DNA of 22,559 nt from CAIJMI01 sp964448085 (GCA_964448085.1 CAYUUX010000014.1:1-22559); one strand, 5' to 3'; numbered from the stretch's first letter, positions 13,639 to 21,276 are shown. Numbers and translations are program-made. Notes: generated by a model not told the origin, from the letters alone.

Positions 13639-14649
13639 TCACTTTTTGCTAACACTGCGTTTGTATAGTTCGATATTCTCAAGCGCTACTCCAGTCCCGC
13701 GGACAACACACAATAATGGCTCGTCTGCCACATGGCATACAACCCCGGTCATTTGTGTCATCAGCTTGTCCATATTGCGAAGCGTACTTGTACCCCCTGC
13801 CATAATAATCCCCTTGTCTATAATATCGGCAGCTAACTCAGGCGGGGTATCTTCAAGCACCGCTTTGACGGCACCGATAATTAAATGCAACACGGGAGTG
13901 ATTGCAGCCAAACATTCCTTGCTGGTTAACGTTATCATGCGCGGCATGCCGGTCACTGCATCGCGGCCGCGAACTTCCATACTCCTCGGATCATCTTCTA
14001 CCGCAGTACCGATGGTCATTTTTATCGTCTCAGCCATCCGTTCTCCGATAATCAAGTTATAGTTTTTCTTCACATACTGGGCAATCGCTTCGTCGATTTT
14101 GTTACCGGCAACACGGGCGCTTTTGTGCACAACCACGCCGCCAAGAGAAATAACAGCGCATTCTGTCGATCCGCCTCCGATATCAACGATCATATGTCCT
14201 GAAGCCTGCGCTATTGGGATCTTTGCGCCAATTGCTGAGGCGAGCGGTTCCTCGATAAGATACACGGTTTTTGCCCCTGCGGAAAGTGTTGCGTCCATCA
14301 CGGCACGACGCTCCACTTGTGTGCACCCCGTTGGGACACAGATCATCACTTCCGGTTTAGTAAAACGGTTTCTCCCGACTGTGCGGTCGATAAAATAGGC
14401 CAGCATCGCTTCGGTAATGCGATAATCCGCAATAACGCCGTCACGCATTGGGCGCGTTGCCACGATATTTCCAGGAGTACGTCCCAACATTTCCTTCGCT
14501 TCGTTCCCAACAGCGACAACCTTTCCTTCATCAGCCGTTACGGCAACAACCGTAGGCTCATTTAAGACCACTCCTTCGCCTGCTAGCCATACGAGGCTAT
14601 TTGCAGTACCCAAGTCTATACCGATGCGTTTTGAAGAAAACAAACTCAT
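13639..14649 (-). CDS. mreB: Rod-shape-determining actin homologue MreB
   Basis: 336 residues, standard for MreB. It is an actin-fold ATPase that polymerises on the inner membrane and guides wall synthesis. The phosphate-1 loop is RIGIDLGTANSLVW, followed by NEPTVVAV, a VPTGCTQVERRAV segment, EEPLASAIGA, phosphate-2 DIGGGSTE, and the adenosine motif IIMAGGTSTLRN near the C-terminus. An amphipathic membrane-binding start (MSLFSSK) is visible. The ATG at 14649 has AGGGG four bases upstream and matches the family N-terminus, so the longer frame from 14688 is rejected. No mreC or mreD is adjacent. It diverges from the PEGA-domain gene, with the two starts 83 bases apart. Confidence 0.96.
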   Translation of the reverse strand: MSLFSSKRIGIDLGTANSLVWLAGEGVVLNEPTVVAVTADEGKVVAVGNEAKEMLGRTPGNIVATRPMRDGVIADYRITEAMLAYFIDRTVGRNRFTKPEVMICVPTGCTQVERRAVMDATLSAGAKTVYLIEEPLASAIGAKIPIAQASGHMIVDIGGGSTECAVISLGGVVVHKSARVAGNKIDEAIAQYVKKNYNLIIGERMAETIKMTIGTAVEDDPRSMEVRGRDAVTGMPRMITLTSKECLAAITPVLHLIIGAVKAVLEDTPPELAADIIDKGIIMAGGTSTLRNMDKLMTQMTGVVCHVADEPLLCVVRGTGVALENIELYKRSVSKK

Positions 14650-14681
14650 AATGCCCCTCAAAAAGGGTTGTGTATCGTGTA

Positions 14682-14711
14682 TTTCCATTCTATCATACTA
14701 CGCTGTATAAT
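14682..14711 (+). promoter_or_regulatory. Promoter of the PEGA-domain gene
   Basis: TATAAT at 14706-14711 with TTTCCA at 14682-14687 (four of six) and an 18 bp spacer. The leader would be about 14 bases and has no Shine-Dalgarno. It lies in the mreB divergent region. Confidence 0.45.
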
Positions 14712-14732
14712 AATCTAAACCGCCGCATCCCT

Positions 14733-15941
14733 ATGGTAAAAATAAGAAATACTTTTATATCTATAGCAACAGTTTGTATTATATTGATAGTTTCCGTCAT
14801 AGTCATCTTGTATGGCCGCGGCTACAGATTCAACCTCAAGGAAAAAACGCTGGGATCAACGGGATTGGTGAGCGCCAGCTCGGAACCGACCGGCGCAACG
14901 ATATTCATTGACGGAAAAAAGGTTGGCGCCACAAATACCACAATAACCATCAAGCCGGGGTGGTACAACATCGCATTCGTCAAAGAAGGCTACCAGCCGT
15001 GGGAAAAGCGTATCCGTGTCCAGGGAGAAGTCGTTGCCAAGGCAGACGGCACACTGTTTGCCATCAACCCTTCCCTTTCTGCAATCAGCATGCATGGCGT
15101 CACCCACCCGATTCTTTCCCCTGACGGTACCAAGCTTGCTTTCAATATCCCCTTTGCATCAGAAGCATCCAACGGAGCGCAACTTGCACAAAAGGCAGGC
15201 ATTTGGATACTGGATCTTATCGATAAACCGTTAGGGCTCAACCGCGATGCAAAGCAGATCCTTAAAGGAGAAATCCTGGATACATCCGATGCGACACTCA
15301 CATGGTCACCGGACAGCAAACAGCTTCTTGTTGACGTGCCAACCATACGAAAAAGCACGATTTCCTATCTCGTGGAAACGGACCGCCTGAATGATTTTGC
15401 CAAGCCTGTCTATGTTCGAAGAGACATAACAAACGATTGGGAAACTCAGGAAATCACAAAGGAACGGGAAAAACTTTCAACGCTTGCACCGGATTTCCTT
15501 GCCGTAGCAACCACATCTATGAACATTATCGCGTTTGCTCCGGATGAAAGTAAGATTCTATATGAGGCAACCGCAAGCGCAACACTCCCTATCATACTCA
15601 TACCACCTCTTATTGGAACAAACTCTACCGAAGAAGTACGGGATATCAAACCGAATACTATATATACATACGATATCAAAGAGGATAAAAACTATCGGAT
15701 AGGAACCAAGGATGCCCTCCATCTTCAATGGCTCCCATCATCAAAGCATCTCATCAACATCGGCAAGGATAAAATTGAGGCAATGGACTATGACGGTTTA
15801 AATATAAAGACGGTTTATGCCGGACCGTTCTGGGATAGTTTTGTTGCCCCATGGACTAGCTCAACACGACTTGTCATTTTAACAAACTTAAACCCGGCTG
15901 CCTCCACTCTGCCCAACCTCTACGCCGTAAATATTCGGTAA
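14733..15941 (+). CDS. Membrane-anchored PEGA-domain and beta-propeller protein
   Basis: 402 residues. A single membrane helix at 7-27 with a short cytoplasmic start puts the rest outside. Residues 44-102 form a PEGA domain: LVSASSEPTGATIFIDGKKV followed by a T-(P/T)-x-x-I-x-I-x-x-GWYN-I segment and GYQPWEKRI. The remainder has repeated propeller-type strands such as HPILSPDGTKLAF, LTWSPDSKQLLV, IAFAPDESKILY and LQWLPSSKHLINI, the W-S-P-D-x-x-x-L signature of TolB/WD40-like PD40 blades. Such proteins bind envelope polysaccharide or proteins; the ligand is unknown. The ATG at 14733 gives a normal membrane anchor, whereas the frame from 14670 would add residues overlapping the promoter. The next gene starts two bases after its stop. 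Confidence 0.85.
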   Translation: MVKIRNTFISIATVCIILIVSVIVILYGRGYRFNLKEKTLGSTGLVSASSEPTGATIFIDGKKVGATNTTITIKPGWYNIAFVKEGYQPWEKRIRVQGEVVAKADGTLFAINPSLSAISMHGVTHPILSPDGTKLAFNIPFASEASNGAQLAQKAGIWILDLIDKPLGLNRDAKQILKGEILDTSDATLTWSPDSKQLLVDVPTIRKSTISYLVETDRLNDFAKPVYVRRDITNDWETQEITKEREKLSTLAPDFLAVATTSMNIIAFAPDESKILYEATASATLPIILIPPLIGTNSTEEVRDIKPNTIYTYDIKEDKNYRIGTKDALHLQWLPSSKHLINIGKDKIEAMDYDGLNIKTVYAGPFWDSFVAPWTSSTRLVILTNLNPAASTLPNLYAVNIR

Positions 15942-15943
15942 TC

Positions 15944-16585
15944 ATGGGAGAAATAGAACGCTCTGAAAACACTCGTGTCTTTCGCCATAATGAAAATGGT
16001 TGCAACTATACAGTGACCAACCAATGGTTTCTTGGCGAATGCAACGGGACAAGACTCTCCATTGGCCAAGCGGATATTGGGTTAACAGATAAAAGTGATA
16101 TACCCATTACCGCACGTACCATTGGACAATATCGGTTCACCAATTTCATACTCGAAGATTTTGAAGAGCGATATAAAGATCTTCAGATTGTCGAAATCGG
16201 TGCAGGACTTGCGGAATTTTCTCCGCACATGGCAACAATAACCACAAAAAAACCCATCGTGATAGACTCCGCGGATTACAAAAGTATCCGACAACTGCTC
16301 ATGACAGCAAAAAAGCACAAAACGCCTGCTGTACAAATACCAACCGTTGATATGCTCCTTCAACGTGTCAATACACTTCTTGATCCCACAAAAATAACCT
16401 TGTATAACATGCCTCTTCTGGAAGCATACGCAAAACACAAAGAAGAGCTTCGGGGTGTTGCCGATGTCGTTTTAGACGTGTTCGGCGCAATACAGTATGC
16501 AAAACCATGGAACAATAAGCTGCTTGTAGAGGAAGTTGAACAGCACTTTCTCTTGAAATCCTGGTGGCAAGGACTCACGTCCTAA
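15944..16585 (+). CDS. SAM-dependent methyltransferase-like protein
   Basis: 213 residues. IVEIGAGLAEFSPHMA at 82-97 resembles the glycine-rich motif I of class I methyltransferases, VIDSADY (from about 106) may be the acidic motif II, and VADVVLDVFGAIQYA near 176-190 the motif IV strand. The N-terminal 60 residues are a separate beta-rich segment, and the C-terminal motifs usual for the fold are short, so activity is not certain. The substrate is unknown. It follows the PEGA-domain gene after two bases and is likely co-translated with it. Its stop is five bases from the tRNA-Arg 3' end, convergent. Confidence 0.6.
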   Translation: MGEIERSENTRVFRHNENGCNYTVTNQWFLGECNGTRLSIGQADIGLTDKSDIPITARTIGQYRFTNFILEDFEERYKDLQIVEIGAGLAEFSPHMATITTKKPIVIDSADYKSIRQLLMTAKKHKTPAVQIPTVDMLLQRVNTLLDPTKITLYNMPLLEAYAKHKEELRGVADVVLDVFGAIQYAKPWNNKLLVEEVEQHFLLKSWWQGLTS

Positions 16586-16590
16586 AAAAG

Positions 16591-16662
16591 CGCCCTCGAG
16601 AGGAATCGAACCCCTATCTTGCCCTTAGGACGGGCCTGCTCTATCCGTTGAGCTACGAAGGC
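16591..16662 (-). tRNA. tRNA-Arg (anticodon CCT)
   Basis: 72-base cloverleaf on the minus strand. The acceptor GCCTTCG pairs with CGAGGGC (one G-T pair). The D-arm is GCTC/GAGC with GG in the loop, the anticodon loop GTCCTAA gives CCT, reading the rare AGG codon, and the T-arm is AGGGG/CCTCT with loop TTCGATT. The top pair of the anticodon stem is a G-A mismatch. CCA is not encoded (the gene is followed by CTTTTTT, which may also end transcription). Confidence 0.93.
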
Positions 16663-16708
16663 TACTCTTCGCATTTTATCACGTGGATGGTACAATGAGT
16701 ATCCAATT
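16663..16708. promoter_or_regulatory. Divergent tRNA promoters
   Basis: For the plus strand, TTCGCA at 16668-16673, a 17 bp spacer and TACAAT at 16691-16696, 12 bases before tRNA-Pro. For the minus strand, TAAAAT at 16673-16678, ten bases before tRNA-Arg, with a weak -35. The two promoters overlap in 46 bp. Confidence 0.45.
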
Positions 16709-16781
16709 CGGGATGTAGTTCAGTTGGTAGAACGCACGGTTCGGGACCGTGAGGTCGGCGGTTCAAGTCCGCCCATCCCGA
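16709..16781 (+). tRNA. tRNA-Pro (anticodon CGG)
   Basis: 73-base cloverleaf. The acceptor CGGGATG pairs perfectly with CATCCCG, starting with the C1-G72 pair expected of bacterial tRNA-Pro, with discriminator A. The anticodon stem is CACGG/CCGTG with loop TTCGGGA (anticodon CGG, codon CCG), and the T-arm is GGCGG/CCGCC with loop TTCAAGT. CCA is not encoded: the discriminator A is followed by CCCTC. Confidence 0.96.
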
Positions 16782-16796
16782 CCCTCTTTTTGGGTC
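16780..16796 (+). terminator. Possible terminator hairpin after tRNA-Pro
   Basis: GACCC and GGGTC with a T-rich seven-base loop immediately at the tRNA 3' end, followed by AATTT but no T-run. Weak. Confidence 0.3.
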
Positions 16797-16830
16797 AATT
16801 TCCCTGCTAGCTTCCCGTCGGGTTTTACGG

Positions 16831-16836
16831 TATAAT
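16831..16836 (+). promoter_or_regulatory. -10 element of maf
   Basis: TATAAT nine bases before the ATG at 16846. The -35 is weak. The predicted transcript start is within a few bases of the start codon. Confidence 0.45.
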
Positions 16837-16845
16837 ACCACAATC

Positions 16846-17496
16846 ATGAACCTCTCATTCAAGCCCCAACACATCCCCCTTGAAGAAAAACCAATCCAGA
16901 TTATCCTGGCTTCCCAATCCCTAGGGCGAAAGATGCTGATGGAAAAACTTGGCCTTCCGTTCCGTACCATTGTATCCAACGTGGATGAAGATGCCATAAA
17001 AGATGCGGATCCTGTCAAAACTATCAAGAAACGAGCTGTTGCCAAAGCCGAAGAAATCGTCAAGAATCCCCGCATATTTAATTTACCCATTGATAGCCGC
17101 TCGCTTATCATTGCTGCTGATTCCATGGCAGTATACGGAAAGAAAACCTATGGAAAAGCCGATACAAAAGAAGACGCAAAACTCATGATAAAAGAGCTGA
17201 TGGGAAAAACCCACACGTTCGTCACCGCAGTGAAAGTCCTCTATTTGCATGGTTTGACCGTGAAGAAATCTTGGGATGGAATATCCCGAACAAAAGTCAC
17301 CATGCGCAAAATGAGCATGCCGGAACTTGATCAGTATATAAACCGGTATGATTTTTCACGGTTTGCGGCAGCATACACGATCAACGAAGCACCATGGGAC
17401 CTGGTTACAAAAATCGACGGCAGCTATACAAACGTTATCGGCTTGCCGTTTGAAATCATTCTTCCGATCTTCAGAAAACTGGAAATAATTAAGTAA
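16846..17496 (+). CDS. maf: Maf family nucleotide pyrophosphatase
   Basis: 216 residues, slightly longer than the usual 190-200 because of a 17-residue N-terminal extension. Maf proteins hydrolyse non-standard or modified NTPs to NMP and pyrophosphate, and some have a link to division arrest. Motifs: ILASQSLGRKML at 20-31, SNVDED at 44-49, the AADSM motif at 90-94 (normally AADT), KTYGKADTKEDAKLM, TH-x-F-x-TAV, and the C-terminal IDGSYTNVIGLP, the family's closing signature. All key regions are present, so it should be active. The promoter just ahead of 16846 supports the long start. No partner gene is implied by the neighbours. Confidence 0.92.
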   Translation: MNLSFKPQHIPLEEKPIQIILASQSLGRKMLMEKLGLPFRTIVSNVDEDAIKDADPVKTIKKRAVAKAEEIVKNPRIFNLPIDSRSLIIAADSMAVYGKKTYGKADTKEDAKLMIKELMGKTHTFVTAVKVLYLHGLTVKKSWDGISRTKVTMRKMSMPELDQYINRYDFSRFAAAYTINEAPWDLVTKIDGSYTNVIGLPFEIILPIFRKLEIIK

Positions 17497-17536
17497 TACC
17501 TAGTTTTTCCACCCTTATCTCCCCTATATTATAAAC

Positions 17537-17565
17537 TTGACAGAGGGGTGCGTGGTTGGCATAAT
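17537..17565 (+). promoter_or_regulatory. Near-consensus promoter of the small membrane protein gene
   Basis: Perfect TTGACA at 17537-17542, an exact 17 bp spacer and CATAAT at 17560-17565, 11 bases before the ATG. It is the best sigma-70 match in the window and suggests strong expression of the two exported proteins downstream. Confidence 0.75.
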
Positions 17566-17576
17566 CAAATCGATCT

Positions 17577-17855
17577 ATGCGTTCCGCATCACTTCTGAAA
17601 TCAATCGGCATCGTGCTTGCAGTTCTCATGCTTTGTATAACAGCGGCGATGGTAGTGAAAACGGTAACCCAACGAAATTCTTCCCAGGACATCAGATCCC
17701 GTGCGGCAAACGAAGCTGCTACCGTTATTGATTCCGATGCGCTTCTGGATGTGCAAGAAAACGCAGTACAATCAATAGGAACGGATGCGGAACTAACTAT
17801 TGACAAAACAAATACCGAGGACGCTGCCGACCTCGACGCGGTAAACGACTTATGA
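17577..17855 (+). CDS. Small single-helix membrane or exported protein, unknown function
   Basis: 92 residues. A basic start and one hydrophobic helix (about 7-27) are followed by an acidic outside tail rich in Asp, Ala and Thr. The helix could be an uncleaved anchor or a signal peptide; no clear cleavage site stands out. No family is recognised. The gene overlaps the next by ATGA, so the two are translationally coupled and may act together outside the cell. It has a near-consensus promoter and no Shine-Dalgarno. Confidence 0.7.
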   Translation: MRSASLLKSIGIVLAVLMLCITAAMVVKTVTQRNSSQDIRSRAANEAATVIDSDALLDVQENAVQSIGTDAELTIDKTNTEDAADLDAVNDL

Positions 17856-18706
17856 AACACAAAACGGTGAAAATTCTCCTTATCACGCTTGCCGCATGCG
17901 TTCTCCTACCGCAGGCAACCTATGCAATCAAACCCTCGCAAACTCCCCGACCAACATGGACCCAAGAACAGCTCACAAAGCGACTCAATAAAGCCAAGGA
18001 TATCGCATTCAAACAGATCGCCGCTCGCGAACAGCTCATTGGACATTTTTTGGACATCCTAAAAAAACGGAAAGGGGAAATTTTTTCAACGGACGGAAAT
18101 GAACTGACAGCGCTTCTTAACGAACTAAAATCACAATTCACCCAATGGCGTGGGGAAATACAAGCCGCAACGACAGTCGAAGAAGTGAAAACAATCCAAA
18201 GGACATGGATACAAAAGACAAGCGTCTTCCAGGCATTTCAAATCAGATTTAAATTACTCATCAAAATCGCAATTTTCAACAAAAGCGTTGCGCAGATACA
18301 AAAACGCGTCACAACGCTTGAATCGTTGCTTGCCAAAAAGAATAATAGCGACGCAAACAATGATTATGAAAATGCGCAGGCAGCAATTGCAGCCACAAAA
18401 ACGGAAATAACGGGTCTCACAACACGTATCGCAGGCATAAAAACGCGCATACTAGCGCTCACCGCGACCCTTTACAATACCAATGAGACACAATTTCTCT
18501 CAAATGTTGAGGCAATCGAACAAGATATCAATGCGCTTCGGCAAACCATAGCGCACCAGTTCACCGCATTGAAGGAAATTCAGGAAAAAATCACAGCACT
18601 TGAAAACAACACGCCCCCGACAATAAGCATAACAAAGGAACCAAGAAATATTAATCGCATACAAATCACAGGCGGTCCACACCCTCCGGGAAGAAACGAA
18701 AAATAA
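17852..18706 (+). CDS. Secreted coiled-coil protein, unknown function
   Basis: 284 residues. The N-terminus is a clear signal peptide (KHKTVK, hydrophobic 8-20, likely cleavage after ATYA at 25). The mature part is almost all helix, Lys/Gln/Thr-rich with heptad-like Leu and Ile spacing, in two blocks (about 45-160 and 195-255), the second with the repeat-like ITGLTTRIAGIKTRI. The last 30 residues are a Pro/Gly-rich basic tail. It looks like a secreted or periplasm-like helical filament or scaffold. No family is recognised. It is co-translated with the small membrane protein ahead of it and ends convergent with ndk, 16 bases apart. Confidence 0.75.
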   Translation: MKHKTVKILLITLAACVLLPQATYAIKPSQTPRPTWTQEQLTKRLNKAKDIAFKQIAAREQLIGHFLDILKKRKGEIFSTDGNELTALLNELKSQFTQWRGEIQAATTVEEVKTIQRTWIQKTSVFQAFQIRFKLLIKIAIFNKSVAQIQKRVTTLESLLAKKNNSDANNDYENAQAAIAATKTEITGLTTRIAGIKTRILALTATLYNTNETQFLSNVEAIEQDINALRQTIAHQFTALKEIQEKITALENNTPPTISITKEPRNINRIQITGGPHPPGRNEK

Positions 18707-18722
18707 ACTTCGCGTTAGTGTC

Positions 18723-19145
18723 TTACCAGGAAAAAAGTTCCGATTCTGCAAAAAGCAATCCTATTTCTTTTGTTGCAGCTTCCACGCTATCCGAACGGTG
18801 CACAACATTATGCGGTTTATCAACACCGTAATCTTTTCGGATCGTTCCTGCAGCAGCTTCTGCTGGATCTGTTGGGCCGCATATCGCAAACACTTTTTGG
18901 ATCGCATCCTCCCCTGCCAATACGATCGCAACAATCGGAGTTGACATCATCTGTTGACAAAGCGATGGAAAAAACGGCTTGTCTTTATGATGTGCATACC
19001 ACGTATCAAGAATTTCTTGGGTCAACTGCACCATTTTGAGTCCTGCAAGCGTCAGCCCAGAACGTTCAAATCGGTCGATAATCTGACCAACAACGTGTTT
19101 CTGCATACCGTCAGGTTTGATAAGAACTACTGTTTTTTCGATCAT
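18723..19145 (-). CDS. ndk: Nucleoside diphosphate kinase
   Basis: 140 residues, the standard length. It transfers phosphate between NTPs and NDPs through a phospho-histidine. The marks are TVVLIKPDGM at 5-14, GPTDPAEAAAGTIR at 90-103 and the active-site NVVHRSDS with His116; the usual N-x-x-HGSDS has Arg in place of Gly. It follows the M16 peptidase by 13 bases, and AAGGA about six bases before its ATG marks it as the second gene of that operon. Confidence 0.96.
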   Translation of the reverse strand: MIEKTVVLIKPDGMQKHVVGQIIDRFERSGLTLAGLKMVQLTQEILDTWYAHHKDKPFFPSLCQQMMSTPIVAIVLAGEDAIQKVFAICGPTDPAEAAAGTIRKDYGVDKPHNVVHRSDSVEAATKEIGLLFAESELFSW

Positions 19146-19158
19146 AGATTTCCTTTCT

Positions 19159-20448
19159 TTATATGGTTAATAATTGTACCAATTCATGCTCTTCCGGTCT
19201 ATTCCAAACAACGGCAAGATTGAGTGTATTTGTCACAATATATTTACGGACCAACCGATCGATATCCGCTTTCGTCACTGCTGAGATGTTCTCCAGATAA
19301 GAAGAAAGCGTCAATATATCCTGATTGTAAAGCTCTTGTCTTCCAAACCATTCATTCATGAATTCCGGATCTTCAGCACGGAACGAAAGCATGGTTTTTA
19401 TACGCTTAATCGCAACGCTCACTTCCTCTTCCTTCACCCCATCTGCAACAACCAAGCGGAGCTGTTCCATAATTGCGCCCACCGTTTCGCTCACCTTTTC
19501 CGTCGCAACCCCCGCATAAATTGACCAATACCCTACATCTGCAAATTGATCTGCACTGGAACGGACAGTATAGCAGAGACCCCGTTTTTCGCGGATTTCC
19601 CTAAACAATCTCGATGTGAATGAAACGCCAAAAAGAAGATTAAAGACACTCCAGGCAAACCTGTCTGCACTTGAACGGGAAAACGTACGGACGCCAAGGG
19701 TAATATGCGCCTGTTGCGCATCTTTCTTTTGGAGAATGCTGCAAACAGGTTTCGCCTGCTTGTCTGAAACAGTGTCCATTGCACCGGTGTGTACAGGTGG
19801 TTTGGATCCAAACCAATCACTCGTTTCCTTCACACATTCTTGTCTCCGCTTTCCCCCAAGATTGCCCGCAAGCACAACAACCATGCGTTCCGGCTGATAC
19901 CAGGCGGTGTGGTATGCGCGAAGTGTTGCCGACGTTGCACTGCGAAGCGATTGTTCCTCGCCGATAATACGCATGCCCAATTTTGTACCCGGATACAACA
20001 TCTCATGAAAAAGCTCTCCCACTTTCATTGCGGGTTCGTCTTCATACTTCTTCATTTCTTCCAATATCACATCCCGTTCTTTGTCCACATGCCGTTCTTC
20101 CAACCGCGGATTGAGCGCAAGCTCCTTGTTGATTTCCAACCCCGCCTTCCAATCTTCTCCCAATACCTTGTTGTGATAACAGGTTACGTCAATATCGGTA
20201 TATGCGTTCTGAAGCCCACCCAATCGTTCAATAAAATTCACATCGTCTGTTGTCGGATATTTATCTGTCCCTTTAAACACCATGTGTTCCAAAAAATGAG
20301 AAATACCGCTGATTGCCGGTGTTTCGTATCTGCTTCCTGCAGCAACCATCACGGACGTTGCTATGCTCTCAACACCTTCCATCGGAACCAAAAGTAGCCG
20401 TGTTCCGTTCGGGAAAACGGTTTTTTCAAAAGGGTGGGAAGCGTTCAT
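19159..20448 (-). CDS. M16 family zinc metallopeptidase
   Basis: 429 residues, the length of single-chain bacterial M16B members. The inverted zinc motif HFLEH is at 51-55, and the third ligand is Glu130 or Glu131 in VILEEMKKYEDEP. The N-terminal strand (NGTRLLLVPM), the NAYTDIDVTCYH segment and the second-domain F-x-REIREKRGLCYTVRS arginine/tyrosine motif are present, so one chain holds both the active and the substrate-binding half. It has no signal peptide and would act in the cytoplasm on small peptides or misfolded proteins. I start at the ATG at 20448, since a -10 element ends seven bases upstream and would lie inside the longer frame (20460). It is likely co-transcribed with ndk. Confidence 0.93.
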   Translation of the reverse strand: MNASHPFEKTVFPNGTRLLLVPMEGVESIATSVMVAAGSRYETPAISGISHFLEHMVFKGTDKYPTTDDVNFIERLGGLQNAYTDIDVTCYHNKVLGEDWKAGLEINKELALNPRLEERHVDKERDVILEEMKKYEDEPAMKVGELFHEMLYPGTKLGMRIIGEEQSLRSATSATLRAYHTAWYQPERMVVVLAGNLGGKRRQECVKETSDWFGSKPPVHTGAMDTVSDKQAKPVCSILQKKDAQQAHITLGVRTFSRSSADRFAWSVFNLLFGVSFTSRLFREIREKRGLCYTVRSSADQFADVGYWSIYAGVATEKVSETVGAIMEQLRLVVADGVKEEEVSVAIKRIKTMLSFRAEDPEFMNEWFGRQELYNQDILTLSSYLENISAVTKADIDRLVRKYIVTNTLNLAVVWNRPEEHELVQLLTI

Positions 20449-20455
20449 GCAATAC

Positions 20456-20483
20456 ATCATAACAGAGTAAGGAAAAAAAACAA
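20456..20483 (-). promoter_or_regulatory. M16 peptidase promoter, leaderless geometry
   Basis: TTGTTT at 20478-20483, a 16 bp spacer and an extended TG-T-TATGAT (-10 at 20456-20461), then seven bases to the ATG. Confidence 0.5.
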
Positions 20484-20500
20484 TTTCCCGTTCTTGGTAT

Positions 20501-20528
20501 TTGTAAATTCTCCAAATTTGTTTATCAT
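20501..20528 (+). promoter_or_regulatory. Promoter of the 124-residue protein, leaderless geometry
   Basis: TTGTAA at 20501-20506 (four of six), a 16 bp spacer and TATCAT at 20523-20528, then six bases to the ATG at 20535. Confidence 0.55.
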
Positions 20529-20534
20529 GAATAT

Positions 20535-20909
20535 ATGTCTCCAGATGCTATTCGAGAACACATAGAACTGGCAGTTGTAGAACTTATCAAGCGCAGCATT
20601 GCCGCCGGCGCGATGACGGAACTGCGCGCAAAGCAAATCTCCCAGATTGTATTAGAGCTTCTCAAACCGGGAATGAGCTATGAGGCGCTCTATAAAGCAA
20701 TATTTAAACTTGACGACACCTGCAACGAACTTTCCGCAGTCGTCCTTCCCTATGCAAAAAGTTATGAGGAAAACGTTGCCAAAAAAGCAACGGAGGCAGT
20801 CACCAATTATATCCGCGTCGGCAATTATGATGCAGCGGTCAAGCTTGCGGAAGACGTGGTACATGAGGATGTAACATTAGAATGGAGAGGGTCGGGAAAA
20901 ACGCCGTAA
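20535..20909 (+). CDS. Unknown helical protein, 124 residues
   Basis: All-helical soluble protein with no signal peptide or membrane segment. The opening IREHIELAVVELIKRSIAAG, then MTELRAKQISQIVLELLKPG and a second-half KKATEAVTNYIRVGNYDAAV with a closing VTLEWRGSG look like a compact conserved domain. From memory, proteins of this shape recur in Patescibacteria without assigned function; I cannot confirm this here. It heads a three-gene plus-strand run into the long Pro/Thr-rich protein. Confidence 0.75.
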   Translation: MSPDAIREHIELAVVELIKRSIAAGAMTELRAKQISQIVLELLKPGMSYEALYKAIFKLDDTCNELSAVVLPYAKSYEENVAKKATEAVTNYIRVGNYDAAVKLAEDVVHEDVTLEWRGSGKTP

Positions 20910-20914
20910 TCTCA

Positions 20915-20943
20915 TTGACAAATACGCAGAAGCATCAGAAGAT
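20915..20943 (+). promoter_or_regulatory. Possible promoter of the 107-residue protein
   Basis: Perfect TTGACA at 20915-20920, a 17 bp spacer and GAAGAT (three of six) at 20938-20943, then six bases to the ATG at 20950. The spacing matches the leaderless pattern but the -10 is weak. Confidence 0.35.
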
Positions 20944-20949
20944 GGATAT

Positions 20950-21273
20950 ATGGTAATAGAACCCACTGCAACTTCCCTTGATACTTTCCTTACTGATCTC
21001 ATACAGGAAAAACACGGATCACCGCTTGCCGACGATCTGAAAGAAAAAATGCTTCAGGATCTCAAACCGCGGCTTACCCAATGGATAACGCTCAAAGCGA
21101 TGACGGAAATTGCACAGGCATCCTCTGCAGACATCACCAAACTCCAAGAGATGGTTGAAAAGAAAGCATCCAGTGAATCTATTCAGGAATTTATCCAAAC
21201 AAAAATTCCCGACTTTACACCTTTTCTTACCCGAACGCTCATTGCATTCCGTCAAACATATCTTGGAGCATAA
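20950..21273 (+). CDS. Unknown helical protein, 107 residues
   Basis: Small helical protein. The start, FLTDLIQEKHGSPLADDLKE then MLQDLKPRLTQWITLKAM, loosely recalls small CPR proteins of the DUF5663 type, but I am not sure. The C-terminal half repeats a similar helix pair (IQEFIQTKIPDFTPFLTRTL). No signal peptide or catalytic motif is seen. It lies 40 bases after the 124-residue gene, and the next start follows three bases after its stop. Confidence 0.7.
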   Translation: MVIEPTATSLDTFLTDLIQEKHGSPLADDLKEKMLQDLKPRLTQWITLKAMTEIAQASSADITKLQEMVEKKASSESIQEFIQTKIPDFTPFLTRTLIAFRQTYLGA

Positions 21274-21276
21274 CCC

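Noticed and set aside
11494..17855. Possible recoding of TGA as in Gracilibacteria
   Set aside because: TGA ends two genes in tight ATGA overlaps, and no conserved domain needs TGA read-through.
19789..20397. 202-codon plus-strand ORF
   Set aside because: Shadow of the M16 peptidase, whose zinc motif and family signatures are clear.
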